64,000 bases of DNA from Duganella sp. CF402 (GCF_900109645.1 NZ_FOBG01000003.1:372001-436000), one strand, 5' to 3'. Numbered from the stretch's first letter, positions 9,379 through 18,065 are shown. Notes: a model not told the origin generated them from the sequence alone. Made by a program: numbers and translations.

Positions 9379-9436
9379 TTGTATCGTCTTGTATATGGCC
9401 GTAGAAGCTTATCGCAGGCGAAACATCTGGATACAA
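9379..9436. promoter_or_regulatory. Candidate response-regulator binding sites (TTGTAT direct repeat)
   Basis: TTGTAT occurs at 9379-9384 and again at 9389-9394, exactly one helical turn apart, the usual spacing for tandem OmpR-family binding. The same hexamer occurs inverted (ATACAA) at 9431-9436. All lie in the 191-bp divergent gap between the response regulator and the LTXXQ gene. Assigning them to this regulator is inference. Confidence 0.4.
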
Positions 9437-9537
9437 AAACTTCGGCGGGAGCAACGTAAGAGCAACCTTGGGCGACGAAGATGGTCACAAGCGCAGAACA
9501 CTGCGATGACCAAATTCTCAACGATGGAGGAACGACC

Positions 9538-10065
9538 ATGAATACCTTACGCAAAAGCATCCTGATCGGTTTTACAGTACTGGGCATGGCAGCCGCCCAG
9601 GCGCAAGAAGCCAAACCGATGGCCAGGCAGCACGACGCCCACCCGACCAAGGAGCAAGTGCAGGCCAAGATGGCCGACATGTACGCCAAGCGCCAGGCGC
9701 GCATGCATGATTTGCTGAAGCTGACCGCGCAGCAGGAATCGGCATGGGCCAGCTATCAGGCCGCGATCAAGCCGGCCGCGTTTGACGGCCAGCGCCCGGA
9801 GCACAAGCCGTTCAACAAGCTGAGCTCGCCGGAACGCCTGACCCTGGCGCTGGATATGACCAAGAAGCATGAAGCGGCGCTGGAAACCCGCCTGAAAGCG
9901 GTGACCGCGTTCTACGCCCAGCTGAATCCGGCGCAGCAGACGCTGTTCGATGAGCACAGCTTCGGCGGCGAGCGCGATGGTTTCCGTGGCCGTCGCGGCC
10001 ATGATGGTCATCGCGGCCATCACGGCGGCTGGGGCCATGAAGGCGGCCCGCGCCACGAAGGCTGA
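9538..10065 (+). CDS. LTXXQ-motif periplasmic protein, Spy/CpxP-like
   Basis: This 175-aa protein has a signal peptide (MNTLRKSILIGFTVLGMAAAQAQ). Its helical, charged mature region carries LKLTAQQESAWASYQ and, later, LNPAQQTLFDE, the two LTXXQ-type repeats of Spy/CpxP periplasmic chaperones. The tail is rich in Gly, His and Arg (HDGHRGHHGGWGHEGG) and could bind metal. ATG at 9538 follows a strong GGAGG site. Divergence from an OmpR-type regulator parallels the cpxP-cpxRA layout, so it is probably a target and modulator of that pair. Its stop directly abuts the convergent dsbD stop. Confidence 0.8.
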   Translation: MNTLRKSILIGFTVLGMAAAQAQEAKPMARQHDAHPTKEQVQAKMADMYAKRQARMHDLLKLTAQQESAWASYQAAIKPAAFDGQRPEHKPFNKLSSPERLTLALDMTKKHEAALETRLKAVTAFYAQLNPAQQTLFDEHSFGGERDGFRGRRGHDGHRGHHGGWGHEGGPRHEG

Positions 10066-11973
10066 TTAGTTTAGTGCGGACAGGGATGCGGTGAATTTCG
10101 CCGCATCCTGGAAGCCGATCACGCGGGCGTTGGCGATTTCCTTGCCCTGCTTGTCGAACAGGATGATGCCCGGCGGGCCGAACAGGCCGAAGCGTTTCAG
10201 CATGGCTTTGTCGTCGGCATCGTTGGCGGTGACGTCAACTTGCAGCAGCACGCTGTTGGCCAGCTTGGCGCGCACTTGCGGATCGACGAAGGTCAGCTTT
10301 TCCATTTCCTTGCAGGACACGCACCAGTCGGCGTAGAAGTCCAGCATGGCGGTCTTGCCGCCGGTTTGGGCCAGCACGGCGTCCAGCTGCTGCACGGTCT
10401 TGATGCGCTGGAAGGCCAGCGGCGCTTCATGCGCAGCCTTGCCGCCGGCGAGGTGCGCCAATGGCGCCAGCGGATCACGGCCGCCACTGACCACGCCCAC
10501 CAGTTGCGCCACGCCCAGCACGGCGACGATCACGGCAACCGATTTGGCCACCCACTGGCCGGAGTTCAGCAGCAAATACATGCCGTAGCCGACGAACAGC
10601 GCGGCCCAGCCCATCATCTGCACCGCGCCCGGCAGCACCGGCGACACCAGCCACCAGCCGACGGCCAGCATCAACACGCCGAAGAAGCGCTTCACGGAAT
10701 CCATCCACATGCCGGCTTTCGGCAGCAATGCGCCGGCCGAGACGCCGACCAGGATCAGCGGCACGCTCATGCCGACCGCCATCGCGAACAGCGCGCTGCC
10801 GCCGATGATGACGTCGCGCGATTGGCTGATGTAGACCAGCGCGGCCGCCAGCGGTGCGGCCACGCAAGGGCCTACGATCAGCGCCGAAATCGCGCCCATG
10901 ACGAAGACGCCGGCCAGCTTGCCGGAGCTCTGGCGGTTGGAGACGGTGCTCAGTTTGGATTGCAGCGCGGCAGGCACTTGCAGTTCATAGAAGCCGAACA
11001 TGGACAGCGACAGCAGCGCCATCAGCAAGGCGAAGGCGCCCAGCACCCACGGGTTTTGCAGCGCGCTGGCGAGGCCTTCGCCAGCCAGGCCGGCTGCCAC
11101 GCCAAGCGCGGTGTAGACCAGCGCCATGCCGAGTGCGTAGGTGACCGACAGCAAGAGGCCACGGCTGCGGCTCGATTGCGCGCCTTCGCCCACGATGATC
11201 GAGGACAGGATAGGCACCATTGGCAGCACGCATGGCGTGAACGACAGGCCCAGGCCGAGCAGCGCGAACAGCGGCAGGATAACCAGCAGTTTGCCGGATT
11301 TCAGAGCGGCTTCCAGGCGGCCGGACTCGTTGACGGGCGCGGTCGTCGGCGCAGCGGCCGGAGCCGGCTGCGGAATGTCGGTGGCGGTTGGCTTCGGCAC
11401 GGTGTAGATCTTGACGCCCGGCGCGGCAGCGGCCGCCTTGGCGCCGTCGACGCCAAAGCTAACCGCGCCTTGCCCTGCCACCGCTGCAGCCGGAGCAGCA
11501 GACGTCGTGGCGGTGCTCGGTGCCGCGTCTGGCAACGGCACCGAGCCGCTACCGGTCAGCGATGCCTTGTAATCCTGCGGCGCGTAGCACAAGCCCTTCT
11601 CCGAGCAGCCCTGCCCGCTCGCCAGCAGCGTGAACGCGCCGTTCACCTCCACCGGAATGGTGATGGTCAGGCCCTTGCGATAGGTCTCCACATCCTTGGC
11701 AAACGTCTCATCGTAGTGCACCTTGCCCGGCGGGATTTGCGGCGCGCCCAGCTTGGCGCCCTGCGCGCTGAACTTGAAGCGCTCGCGGTACATGTAGTAG
11801 CCGTCCGCAATCTGGAAAGTCACCGCGACGGTATGCCCATCCACCATGCGCGCTGAAAACTTGAACGCCTCGGACGGATCAAGAAAATCCTCAGCGCGCG
11901 CAGGCTGCAGCACAAGCATGAAGAGCGCCAGCAGCGGCGCGAACAGGCGGACAAAACGGGCAAATCGGGACAT
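10066..11973 (-). CDS. dsbD: Thiol:disulfide interchange protein DsbD
   Basis: This 635-aa protein passes electrons from cytoplasmic thioredoxin across the inner membrane to periplasmic DsbC/DsbG-type acceptors. It has a signal peptide ending in PARA, an N-terminal domain with the cysteine pair in GQGCSEKGLCYAP, a Pro/Ala linker, and an eight-helix core with redox cysteines in FTPCVLPMVPI and VGPCVAAPL. The C-terminal thioredoxin domain carries WCVSCKEME (cysteines near 551 and 554). All three cysteine pairs are intact. It is monocistronic by layout, divergent from the M28 peptidase and convergent with the LTXXQ gene. Confidence 0.95.
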   Translation of the reverse strand: MSRFARFVRLFAPLLALFMLVLQPARAEDFLDPSEAFKFSARMVDGHTVAVTFQIADGYYMYRERFKFSAQGAKLGAPQIPPGKVHYDETFAKDVETYRKGLTITIPVEVNGAFTLLASGQGCSEKGLCYAPQDYKASLTGSGSVPLPDAAPSTATTSAAPAAAVAGQGAVSFGVDGAKAAAAAPGVKIYTVPKPTATDIPQPAPAAAPTTAPVNESGRLEAALKSGKLLVILPLFALLGLGLSFTPCVLPMVPILSSIIVGEGAQSSRSRGLLLSVTYALGMALVYTALGVAAGLAGEGLASALQNPWVLGAFALLMALLSLSMFGFYELQVPAALQSKLSTVSNRQSSGKLAGVFVMGAISALIVGPCVAAPLAAALVYISQSRDVIIGGSALFAMAVGMSVPLILVGVSAGALLPKAGMWMDSVKRFFGVLMLAVGWWLVSPVLPGAVQMMGWAALFVGYGMYLLLNSGQWVAKSVAVIVAVLGVAQLVGVVSGGRDPLAPLAHLAGGKAAHEAPLAFQRIKTVQQLDAVLAQTGGKTAMLDFYADWCVSCKEMEKLTFVDPQVRAKLANSVLLQVDVTANDADDKAMLKRFGLFGPPGIILFDKQGKEIANARVIGFQDAAKFTASLSALN

Positions 11974-12108
11974 GAAAATCTTCTCTCAGGAATGTCTGGT
12001 CATTGGAGCAACAGGCATAGTACACCGAGCGCGTTTTTCCCGCCTGAGCACGGCCTTAAAAGCTTGATTTATGCGAAACTCGGCCCTTTCTCACCTCGGA
12101 GCAAGCTC

Positions 12109-13764
12109 ATGCCCTCTTTCCGTCCCCTTCTGCTGTCCGCGCTCGCCCTGAGCGCCCTGCCCGCGCTGGCGCAAGCACCGGCCAAGGCGTTGAATGCCGT
12201 GTCGGCCAAGGACCTGCTGGAACACATCAAAACCCTCGCCTCCGACGAGTTTGAAGGCCGCGCACCCGGCACCGCCGGCGAAACCAAAACCGTGGCCTAT
12301 ATCGAGCAGGAATTCAAGAAGCTGGGCCTGAAGCCGGGCAATCCGGACGGCAGCTGGGTGCAAGCCGTGCCGATGCGCGGCCAGAAGCCGACGCCGAGCT
12401 TCAACTACACCATCGGCGGTAAAACCGCGGCGCTGAATTTCCCGACCGACTATGTCGCCCATTCGACCAGCCAGCCGGCCACGGTCAACGTCAACAACTC
12501 GGAGATCGTGTTTGTCGGCTATGGCGTGCAGGCGCCGGAATACGGCTGGGACGATTACAAAGGCGTCGACGTGCGCGGCAAAACCATCCTGATGCTGATT
12601 AACGACCCGGCGATTGCCGATCCGGCCAACCCGGCCGAACTGGATCCGGCCATGTTCAAGGGCAAGGCCATGACTTACTACGGCCGCTGGACCTACAAAT
12701 ATGAAATCGCCGCCAAGCTGGGCGCGGCAGCCGCCATTATCATTCATGAAACAAAACCGGCCGCCTATCCGTGGGACGTGGTGCGCAGCGGCGGCGTGGC
12801 CGAGCACTTCGACCTGCTGCACGCCGGCGACGATCCGGACGCGCCAACCGTGCCGGGCTGGATCCAGCTGGACCAGGCCAAGGCCATGATGAACGCCGCC
12901 GGCTACGATTTCGACACCCTGAAAAAGCAGGCGCTGACCAAGGACTTCCGCCCGGTCAGCCTGAAAGGCACGGCGGATTTCAAAGTCGAGAATATCGCCC
13001 GCACCGTCAATTCGAAAAACGTGGTGGCGAAAATCGAAGGCAGCGATCCCAAGCTGAAAAACGAATATGTGATTTACAGCGCGCACTGGGATCATCTGGG
13101 CGTCGATCTGGGCAGCAAAAAGATTTATTACGGCGCGCTGGATAATGCATCCGGCGTAGCGGCGTTAATGGAACTGGCGAAAGCTTATAAAGCCCTGCCG
13201 AAAGCGCCTAAACGCTCGATTCTGTTTATCGCCACCACGGCGGAAGAAAAAGGCCTGCTTGGTGCGAAATATTATGCCGCGCATCCGCTCTACCCGCTCA
13301 AGCAAACCGTCGCCAATATTAATATCGATGGCATCAATGCATGGGGCAAAACTGCGCAAATTGAAAACGTAACTTCCGGCCATTCCAGCATCGATGGCTT
13401 ACTGGACAAATACGCCAAGTCGCAAGGCCGTTTGATGGAAAAGGATTCTCGCTCGGAATTGGGTAGTTTCTACCGTGCTGACCAACTGGAATTCGCCCGC
13501 GCTGGCGTGCCGGTTTTATATACCAAGGCCCGTAGCCGCTATCTGGATAAACCAGAGAATTACGCGCGTGAAGTCGTGGATAATTATTTCACCCACGATT
13601 ACCACCAGCCGACCGACAGTTTCCATAGCGACTGGGATTTCAGTGGCGGCGTGCAGGATATCCAGCTGCTGTTCCAGGTTGGGCTGGATATTGCCCAAGG
13701 CGTGACGCCAACATGGAACGCCGGCTCCGAGTTCAGGGCCGCCGGCGACCGCCGTTTGAAGTAA
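12109..13764 (+). CDS. Secreted M28 family metallopeptidase with PA insert
   Basis: This 551-aa protein with signal peptide (LLLSALALSALPALAQA) is probably a periplasmic or secreted zinc aminopeptidase. The M28 metal ligands are visible in YSAHWDHLG, GALDNASGVAALMELA and ATTAEEKGLLGAKYYA. A protease-associated insert lies between about residues 110 and 260 (VDVRGKTILMLINDPA, KLGAAAAIIIHETKPAAYPW). I chose ATG at 12109 because it follows a GGAG site and starts the signal peptide; the frame is open further upstream. It diverges from dsbD and ends 35 bp from the convergent PepSY gene. Its 3' third uses noticeably more A/T-ending codons than its 5' part. Confidence 0.88.
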   Translation: MPSFRPLLLSALALSALPALAQAPAKALNAVSAKDLLEHIKTLASDEFEGRAPGTAGETKTVAYIEQEFKKLGLKPGNPDGSWVQAVPMRGQKPTPSFNYTIGGKTAALNFPTDYVAHSTSQPATVNVNNSEIVFVGYGVQAPEYGWDDYKGVDVRGKTILMLINDPAIADPANPAELDPAMFKGKAMTYYGRWTYKYEIAAKLGAAAAIIIHETKPAAYPWDVVRSGGVAEHFDLLHAGDDPDAPTVPGWIQLDQAKAMMNAAGYDFDTLKKQALTKDFRPVSLKGTADFKVENIARTVNSKNVVAKIEGSDPKLKNEYVIYSAHWDHLGVDLGSKKIYYGALDNASGVAALMELAKAYKALPKAPKRSILFIATTAEEKGLLGAKYYAAHPLYPLKQTVANINIDGINAWGKTAQIENVTSGHSSIDGLLDKYAKSQGRLMEKDSRSELGSFYRADQLEFARAGVPVLYTKARSRYLDKPENYAREVVDNYFTHDYHQPTDSFHSDWDFSGGVQDIQLLFQVGLDIAQGVTPTWNAGSEFRAAGDRRLK

Positions 13765-13798
13765 GTCAGACTCAAAAATAGCTAGTACATGCCAATTT

Positions 13799-15031
13799 TT
13801 AGCATGCTACGGCACGGCGTTCCGCAGTCACCACGCGGGACGCCCTCTTGCGCCACCAGATAATCACGCCGGTCACGCTCAGCATCGCCACCACCACGCC
13901 CATGAAGGAAATCAGGATGCGGCCCGGCAGTCCGAGGATGCGGCCGGAGTGCAGCGGGAATTGCGCCTGCACGAAGATATCCGCCGCAGTGCCTTTCCAC
14001 GGCAAACGCTCGCCCAGCAGCTTGCCATCGGCGCCGTCGAAATATAAATAGGCCGGACCGACGCCGCCAGCGCCGTGGTCATCGCCCGGTTTATAGAAAC
14101 TGACGCCGTAGACATTAAATGCGTTGGTATAAAACACGCTGCCCACCGGTTCCGGCCATGCGCGCTGCGCCGCTTCACGTGCGGCGGTCTGGATGATGGC
14201 TGGATATTCAACCGCTGGCGTAAATGGTTTGTGAATATCCGCCATCGGACGGGTATCAAATGGCGTCGGCGTGACTTTCGATATCTTGCTCATTACCGGA
14301 TAGAACACTTCACTGTATAAATTCAGCGAGAACGCGGTAAAGGCAAGAATAAACAATAATATCCAAGTCCATAAACTGAATGCGCGATGCAAATCGAAAT
14401 TCAATTTATTGCCGCCGCCATTCCAGCGGATTTTCCAGGCAGGTTTCCAGCGTTGCAGCCACGGTTTGGATGCGCTTTGGCGGCGCAATGGCAGCGTGAG
14501 ATAAAAACCGACGAAACTATCGATTACCCAGATAATTGCAATACCGCCCATCAGCCAGATACCCCAGCGGTCGATACCCCACATTTCCGGAATATGCAGG
14601 GTGTAGTGCAGGCGATATAAAAAGGAAACAAACGTCTCCTTGGTAATCGGCCATACCGCGCCCCATTCGCGCTTGCCCAACTCCTCGCCGCTGACCGGAT
14701 CGACAAATACCTGGTTAAAGCCTGGCTCGTACAATTTCTGCGAGGCCGGGTTCACGCGCGGCGACACGCCAAAGGCGATCGACTCGCCCGGCTCCGGCTG
14801 CAGCGGAATGTAGGACACCAGGATCTGCGGATAGCGCGCCTCCAGCTGCCGCGCCAGGGCCAGCACCGGCTGCGGCGAGCCTGGCGTGTGGGCCTCCATC
14901 AGGTGCGGGTTGAGCAGGTCGTCCAGCTCGTGATCCCACGAAATGACGGCGCCGGTGATGCCGCTGATGAACAAAAATCCGGCAGTGATCAGGCCAAGGT
15001 ATCGGTGTACCAGAGTCCAAAAGGCGCGCAT
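13799..15031 (-). CDS. PepSY-associated transmembrane protein, probably iron-linked
   Basis: This 410-aa inner-membrane protein of the PepSY-TM family (PiuB-like) starts with the typical FWTLVHRYLGLITAGFLFISGITGAVISWDHEL compressed here to its first membrane segment. A large PepSY-bearing periplasmic loop follows, then LHYTLHIPEMWG with WGIWLMGGIAIIWVIDSFVGFYLTLP, LHRAFSLWTWILLFILAFTAF and a last helix near 375-400. Members are often beside siderophore receptors and are thought to act in ferric reduction or uptake. A Fur-box-like dyad lies 33-51 bp upstream, supporting iron control. No receptor gene adjoins it. Confidence 0.85.
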   Translation of the reverse strand: MRAFWTLVHRYLGLITAGFLFISGITGAVISWDHELDDLLNPHLMEAHTPGSPQPVLALARQLEARYPQILVSYIPLQPEPGESIAFGVSPRVNPASQKLYEPGFNQVFVDPVSGEELGKREWGAVWPITKETFVSFLYRLHYTLHIPEMWGIDRWGIWLMGGIAIIWVIDSFVGFYLTLPLRRQSASKPWLQRWKPAWKIRWNGGGNKLNFDLHRAFSLWTWILLFILAFTAFSLNLYSEVFYPVMSKISKVTPTPFDTRPMADIHKPFTPAVEYPAIIQTAAREAAQRAWPEPVGSVFYTNAFNVYGVSFYKPGDDHGAGGVGPAYLYFDGADGKLLGERLPWKGTAADIFVQAQFPLHSGRILGLPGRILISFMGVVVAMLSVTGVIIWWRKRASRVVTAERRAVAC

Positions 15032-15063
15032 GGCAATTCTTTCGCTAAGTCAGACAAAACATG

Positions 15064-15082
15064 AATGATAACGATTCTCATT
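15064..15082. promoter_or_regulatory. Fur box
   Basis: AATGATAACGATTCTCATT is a near-palindrome closely matching the 19-bp Fur consensus (alternating GATAAT hexamers). It lies upstream of the PepSY membrane protein start. Iron-dependent repression is inferred. Confidence 0.7.
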
Positions 15083-15102
15083 CCAATGTCAAACCAAAGG
15101 CG

Positions 15103-15131
15103 AAAAAAAAGCCAGGCTAGGCCTGGCTTTT
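15103..15131 (-). terminator. Intrinsic terminator of the rpsM-rplQ (alpha) operon
   Basis: The arms GCCAGGC and GCCTGGC, extended by AAAA/TTTT, form an 11-bp stem with a 3-nt loop. On the minus strand it is followed by eight T residues. It sits 25 bp after the rplQ stop and closes the ribosomal gene run. Confidence 0.9.
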
Positions 15132-15155
15132 CAGTACTGCGGGACGACCGGCTGA

Positions 15156-15551
15156 TTACTCAGCGGTTGGTGCGTCTTCTACAGCGGTGACTTCTGGACG
15201 GTCCAGCAGCTCAACGTAAGCCATTGGAGCGTTGTCGCCAACGCGGAAACCCATTTTCAGGATGCGCAGGTAGCCGCCGTTACGTGCAGCGTAACGTGGG
15301 CCCAGTTCCGAGAACAGTTTGCCTACGATTTCGCGGTCGCGCAGACGGGCGAATGCCAGACGCTTGTTAGCCAGGGTGTCGGTCTTGCCCAGGGTCAGGA
15401 TAGGCTCAACAACGCGGCGCAGCTCTTTAGCCTTTGGCAGCGTGGTTTTGATGGCTTCATGACGCAGCAGCGATACGGTCATGTTGCGCAGCATAGCCAG
15501 ACGGTGGGACGAGGTACGGTTCAGTTTACGGAGGCCGTGACGGTGACGCAT
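15156..15551 (-). CDS. rplQ: 50S ribosomal protein L17
   Basis: This 131-aa protein starts MRHRHGLRKLNRTSSHRLAM, the invariant L17 N-terminus. It contains the LLRHEAIKTTLPKAKELRRVVEP region that lies near the exit tunnel. The last gene of the alpha operon, it is followed by a strong terminator. The C-terminal tail after AYVELLDRP is short and acidic, as usual in Burkholderiales. Confidence 0.98.
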   Translation of the reverse strand: MRHRHGLRKLNRTSSHRLAMLRNMTVSLLRHEAIKTTLPKAKELRRVVEPILTLGKTDTLANKRLAFARLRDREIVGKLFSELGPRYAARNGGYLRILKMGFRVGDNAPMAYVELLDRPEVTAVEDAPTAE

Positions 15552-15626
15552 GGTACTTCCTTTCGATGTTTATATCCGAGTTCTTCGATCGCTCAACATG
15601 AGCGCGGACCGGTTTTTAGTGATGAA

Positions 15627-15651
15627 CGCCCGGCACAACATGTGCCGGGCG
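15627..15651. other. Perfect 11-bp hairpin between rpoA and rplQ
   Basis: CGCCCGGCACA and its exact complement flank a 3-nt loop in the 175-bp rpoA-rplQ spacer. There is no T-tract, so it is more likely an mRNA-stability or processing element than a terminator. Confidence 0.5.
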
Positions 15652-15726
15652 GGTGCTACAAATGCTAATCAGTTGGCAACAGGGCAGAACATCGCTACGC
15701 GATGTCCAGCACTGTCGTCCAATCTG

Positions 15727-16704
15727 TTATTTTTCCAGACCAGCAGGCGGCCAGTTTTCCAGCTTCATGCCCAGGGTCAGACCACGGGAAGCCAGGACTT
15801 CCTTGATCTCGTTCAGCGACTTGCGGCCCAGGTTCGGGGTCTTCAGCAGTTCGTTTTCCGAACGCTGGATCAGGTCGCCGATGTAGTAGATGTTTTCTGC
15901 TTTCAGGCAGTTGGCCGAACGCACGGTCAGTTCCAGGTCGTCCACTGGACGCAGCAGGATCGGATCGACCAGCGGAGCGCGCGAAGGTGCTTCTGCAGCA
16001 GCTTCGGTGCCTTCCAGGGCAGCGAACACGTTCAGTTGATCAACCAGCACGCGCGCCGATTGACGGATCGCTTCTTCCGGCGAGATCACGCCGTTGGTTT
16101 CGATGTTGATGATCAGCTTGTCCAGGTCGGTACGCTGTTCGACACGGGCCGACTCAACGTAGTACGACACACGGCGCACTGGCGAGAACGACGCGTCCAG
16201 AATGATGCGGCCGATGGTTTTGTTGGTGTCTTCCGACAGACGACGCACGTTACCTGGTACATAGCCACGGCCTTTTTCGACCTTGATCTGCATGTCCAGT
16301 TTGCCGCCGGCGGTCAGGTGAGCGATCACGTGGTCCGGGTTGATCAGTTCCACGTCGTGTGGCAGATCGATGTCCGAAGCCAGCACGGCGCCTTCGCCTT
16401 CTTTTTTCAGGGTCAGGGTGACGGAGTCACGGTTGTGCACTTTGAACACAACGCCCTTCAGGTTCAGCAGCAGGTCAACCACGTCTTCTTGCACACCGTC
16501 CAGCGACGAGTACTCGTGCACAACACCGGCGATGGTGACTTCGGTCGGCGCGTAGCCGATCATCGAGGACAGCAGTACGCGACGCAGCGCGTTGCCCAGG
16601 GTGTGGCCGTAGCCGCGTTCGAATGGTTCCATCACGACTTTAGCGTGACCGGCGCCCAGTGCTTCTACATCGATAATACGTGGTTTCAACAGGCTGTTTT
16701 GCAT
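15727..16704 (-). CDS. rpoA: DNA-directed RNA polymerase alpha subunit
   Basis: This 325-aa protein has the usual two-domain structure. The N-terminal assembly domain (to about 230) contains FERGYGHTLGNALRRVLLSSM, which dimerises and contacts beta and beta-prime. A flexible linker (EAAAEAPSRAPLVDP) follows. The C-terminal domain (about 245-325) carries CLKAENIYYIGDLIQRSENELLKTPNLGRKSL-type helix-hairpin-helix residues that touch UP elements and activators. It sits between rpsD and rplQ in the standard order. Confidence 0.98.
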   Translation of the reverse strand: MQNSLLKPRIIDVEALGAGHAKVVMEPFERGYGHTLGNALRRVLLSSMIGYAPTEVTIAGVVHEYSSLDGVQEDVVDLLLNLKGVVFKVHNRDSVTLTLKKEGEGAVLASDIDLPHDVELINPDHVIAHLTAGGKLDMQIKVEKGRGYVPGNVRRLSEDTNKTIGRIILDASFSPVRRVSYYVESARVEQRTDLDKLIINIETNGVISPEEAIRQSARVLVDQLNVFAALEGTEAAAEAPSRAPLVDPILLRPVDDLELTVRSANCLKAENIYYIGDLIQRSENELLKTPNLGRKSLNEIKEVLASRGLTLGMKLENWPPAGLEK

Positions 16705-16766
16705 GAAATGTCCTCTTCAATACCCTCGGCGCGTTAGGCCGATAAGGCTGATGGCATTAGTGAAAA

Positions 16767-16840
16767 CGCCCGCTTCGAGAAGCGGGCGGGCTTACGACAA
16801 ATTGGGCCCCGGCCTGCGCCGGGGTGACGACTATGTCGTC
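16767..16840. repeat. Cluster of three hairpins, one REP-like, between rpsD and rpoA
   Basis: Three consecutive inverted repeats fill the spacer. They are CGCCCGCTTC with its complement (16767-16788), CCCCGGC/GCCGGGG with loop CTGC (16807-16824), and GACGAC/GTCGTC (16826-16840). The middle one plus TGACG matches the palindromes at 46134-46204 (core GGCCTRCGCCGG then TGACG), so it is probably a copy of the same dispersed element. Confidence 0.6.
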
Positions 16841-16842
16841 AA

Positions 16843-17466
16843 TTAACGCGAGTACAGTTCGACGATCAGCGATTCGTTGACGTCGTTAGCGATCTCATTG
16901 CGCTCTGGCAGGGACTTGAAGGTGCCTTCCATTTTCTTGGCATCAACCGACACCCAAGCTGGCATGCCAACTTGTTCAGCCAGCGACAGCGCTTCAACGA
17001 TACGCACTTGTTTCTTGGCTTTTTCGCGCACAGCGATGACGTCGCCGACTTTAACCGAGTACGAAGCGATGTTCACAACGTTGCCGTTCACGGTGAAGGC
17101 TTTGTGCGATACCAGCTGACGTGCTTCAGCGCGGGTCGAGCCGAAGCCCATACGGTACGCTACGTTGTCCAGACGGGCTTCCAGCAGCTTCAGCAGGGTT
17201 TCGCCGGTGTTGCCTTTGCGGCGGTCGGCTTCTGCGAAGTAGCGACGGAACTGACGTTCCAGCACGCCGTACATACGTTTAACTTTTTGCTTTTCGCGCA
17301 GCTGGTTGCCGTAGTCCGAGGTACGGGCGCCCGACTTAACGCCGTGCTGACCTGGTTTTACGTCCAGTTTGCATTTGCTGTCCAGCGAGCGACGGGCGCT
17401 TTTCAGGAACAGATCAGTGCCTTCACGGCGGGAGAGTTTGGCTTTTGGTCCGATGTAACGTGCCAC
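16843..17466 (-). CDS. rpsD: 30S ribosomal protein S4
   Basis: This 207-aa primary 16S rRNA-binding protein starts ARYIGPKAKLSRREGTDLFL and carries the S4 RNA-binding domain (RLDNVAYRMGFGSTRAEARQ). I chose GTG at 17466 because AAGGAAG lies 4-10 nt upstream and the length then equals the family norm; a longer in-frame extension to 17499 lacks conserved residues. In E. coli S4 represses this operon's translation. Confidence 0.97.
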   Translation of the reverse strand: MARYIGPKAKLSRREGTDLFLKSARRSLDSKCKLDVKPGQHGVKSGARTSDYGNQLREKQKVKRMYGVLERQFRRYFAEADRRKGNTGETLLKLLEARLDNVAYRMGFGSTRAEARQLVSHKAFTVNGNVVNIASYSVKVGDVIAVREKAKKQVRIVEALSLAEQVGMPAWVSVDAKKMEGTFKSLPERNEIANDVNESLIVELYSR

Positions 17467-17592
17467 GATGCTTCCTTTGTTTAAATGATGACGTTCCAAT
17501 CCACGCGGATTGAACGCTAGTCTGGTCTGCGTATGAGCCAGACGTGGCTAAAGTCTGCTGGCAAGCCAACAGACGACAATAGCCGGGCAGTA

Positions 17593-17654
17593 TAGCTGTT
17601 ACCAGCTTCCTGCACCAGCTTTATTGTGTAACAGCTAGGCCAGCAATGCTGGCC
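17593..17654. other. Structured spacer upstream of rpsD
   Basis: The rpsK-rpsD spacer (194 bp, long for this operon) holds a 10-bp stem (TAGCTGTTAC with its complement, 17593-17602/17628-17637). Next to it is a tight palindrome GGCCAGCA/TGCTGGCC (17638-17654). Looser stems lie nearer rpsD. It may be an RNA control element or a processing site; no promoter was recognised with confidence. Confidence 0.4.
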
Positions 17655-17660
17655 AGGCCA

Positions 17661-18065
17661 TTAGATACGACGACGCTTTGGAGGGCGGCAGCCGTTGTGT
17701 GGAACTGGCGTCACGTCCTGGATCTCGGTGATCTTGATGCCCAGGTTGTTCAGTGCACGCACAGCCGATTCACGGCCTGGGCCTGGGCCCTTGATGCGCA
17801 CTTCCAGGTTCTTCACGCCGCATTCGATCGCGACTTTACCAGCGGCTTCAGCAGCAACCTGCGCTGCGAACGGGGTCGATTTACGCGAACCCTTGAAGCC
17901 AGCACCACCGGAGGTCGCCCACGACAGCGCGTTGCCCTGACGGTCGGTGATGGTGATGATGGTGTTGTTGAAGGAAGCGTGAACGTGTGCGATACCTTCC
18001 GCAACGTTCTTCTTGACCTTCTTGCGTACGCGAGCTGCTGCTGCGCTGCTTTGTTGCTTAGCCAT
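17661..18065 (-). CDS. rpsK: 30S ribosomal protein S11
   Basis: This 134-aa platform protein has the conserved core HVHASFNNTIITITDRQGN, SWATSGGAGFKGSRKSTPFA and the C-terminal TPVPHNGCRPPKRRRI. It sits 15 nt downstream of rpsM in the alpha operon. Confidence 0.98.
   Translation of the reverse strand: MAKQQSSAAAARVRKKVKKNVAEGIAHVHASFNNTIITITDRQGNALSWATSGGAGFKGSRKSTPFAAQVAAEAAGKVAIECGVKNLEVRIKGPGPGRESAVRALNNLGIKITEIQDVTPVPHNGCRPPKRRRI

Noticed and set aside
16843..17499. An S4 start 11 codons upstream
   Set aside because: The added residues are not conserved in S4. GTG at 17466 has the better ribosome site and gives the usual length.
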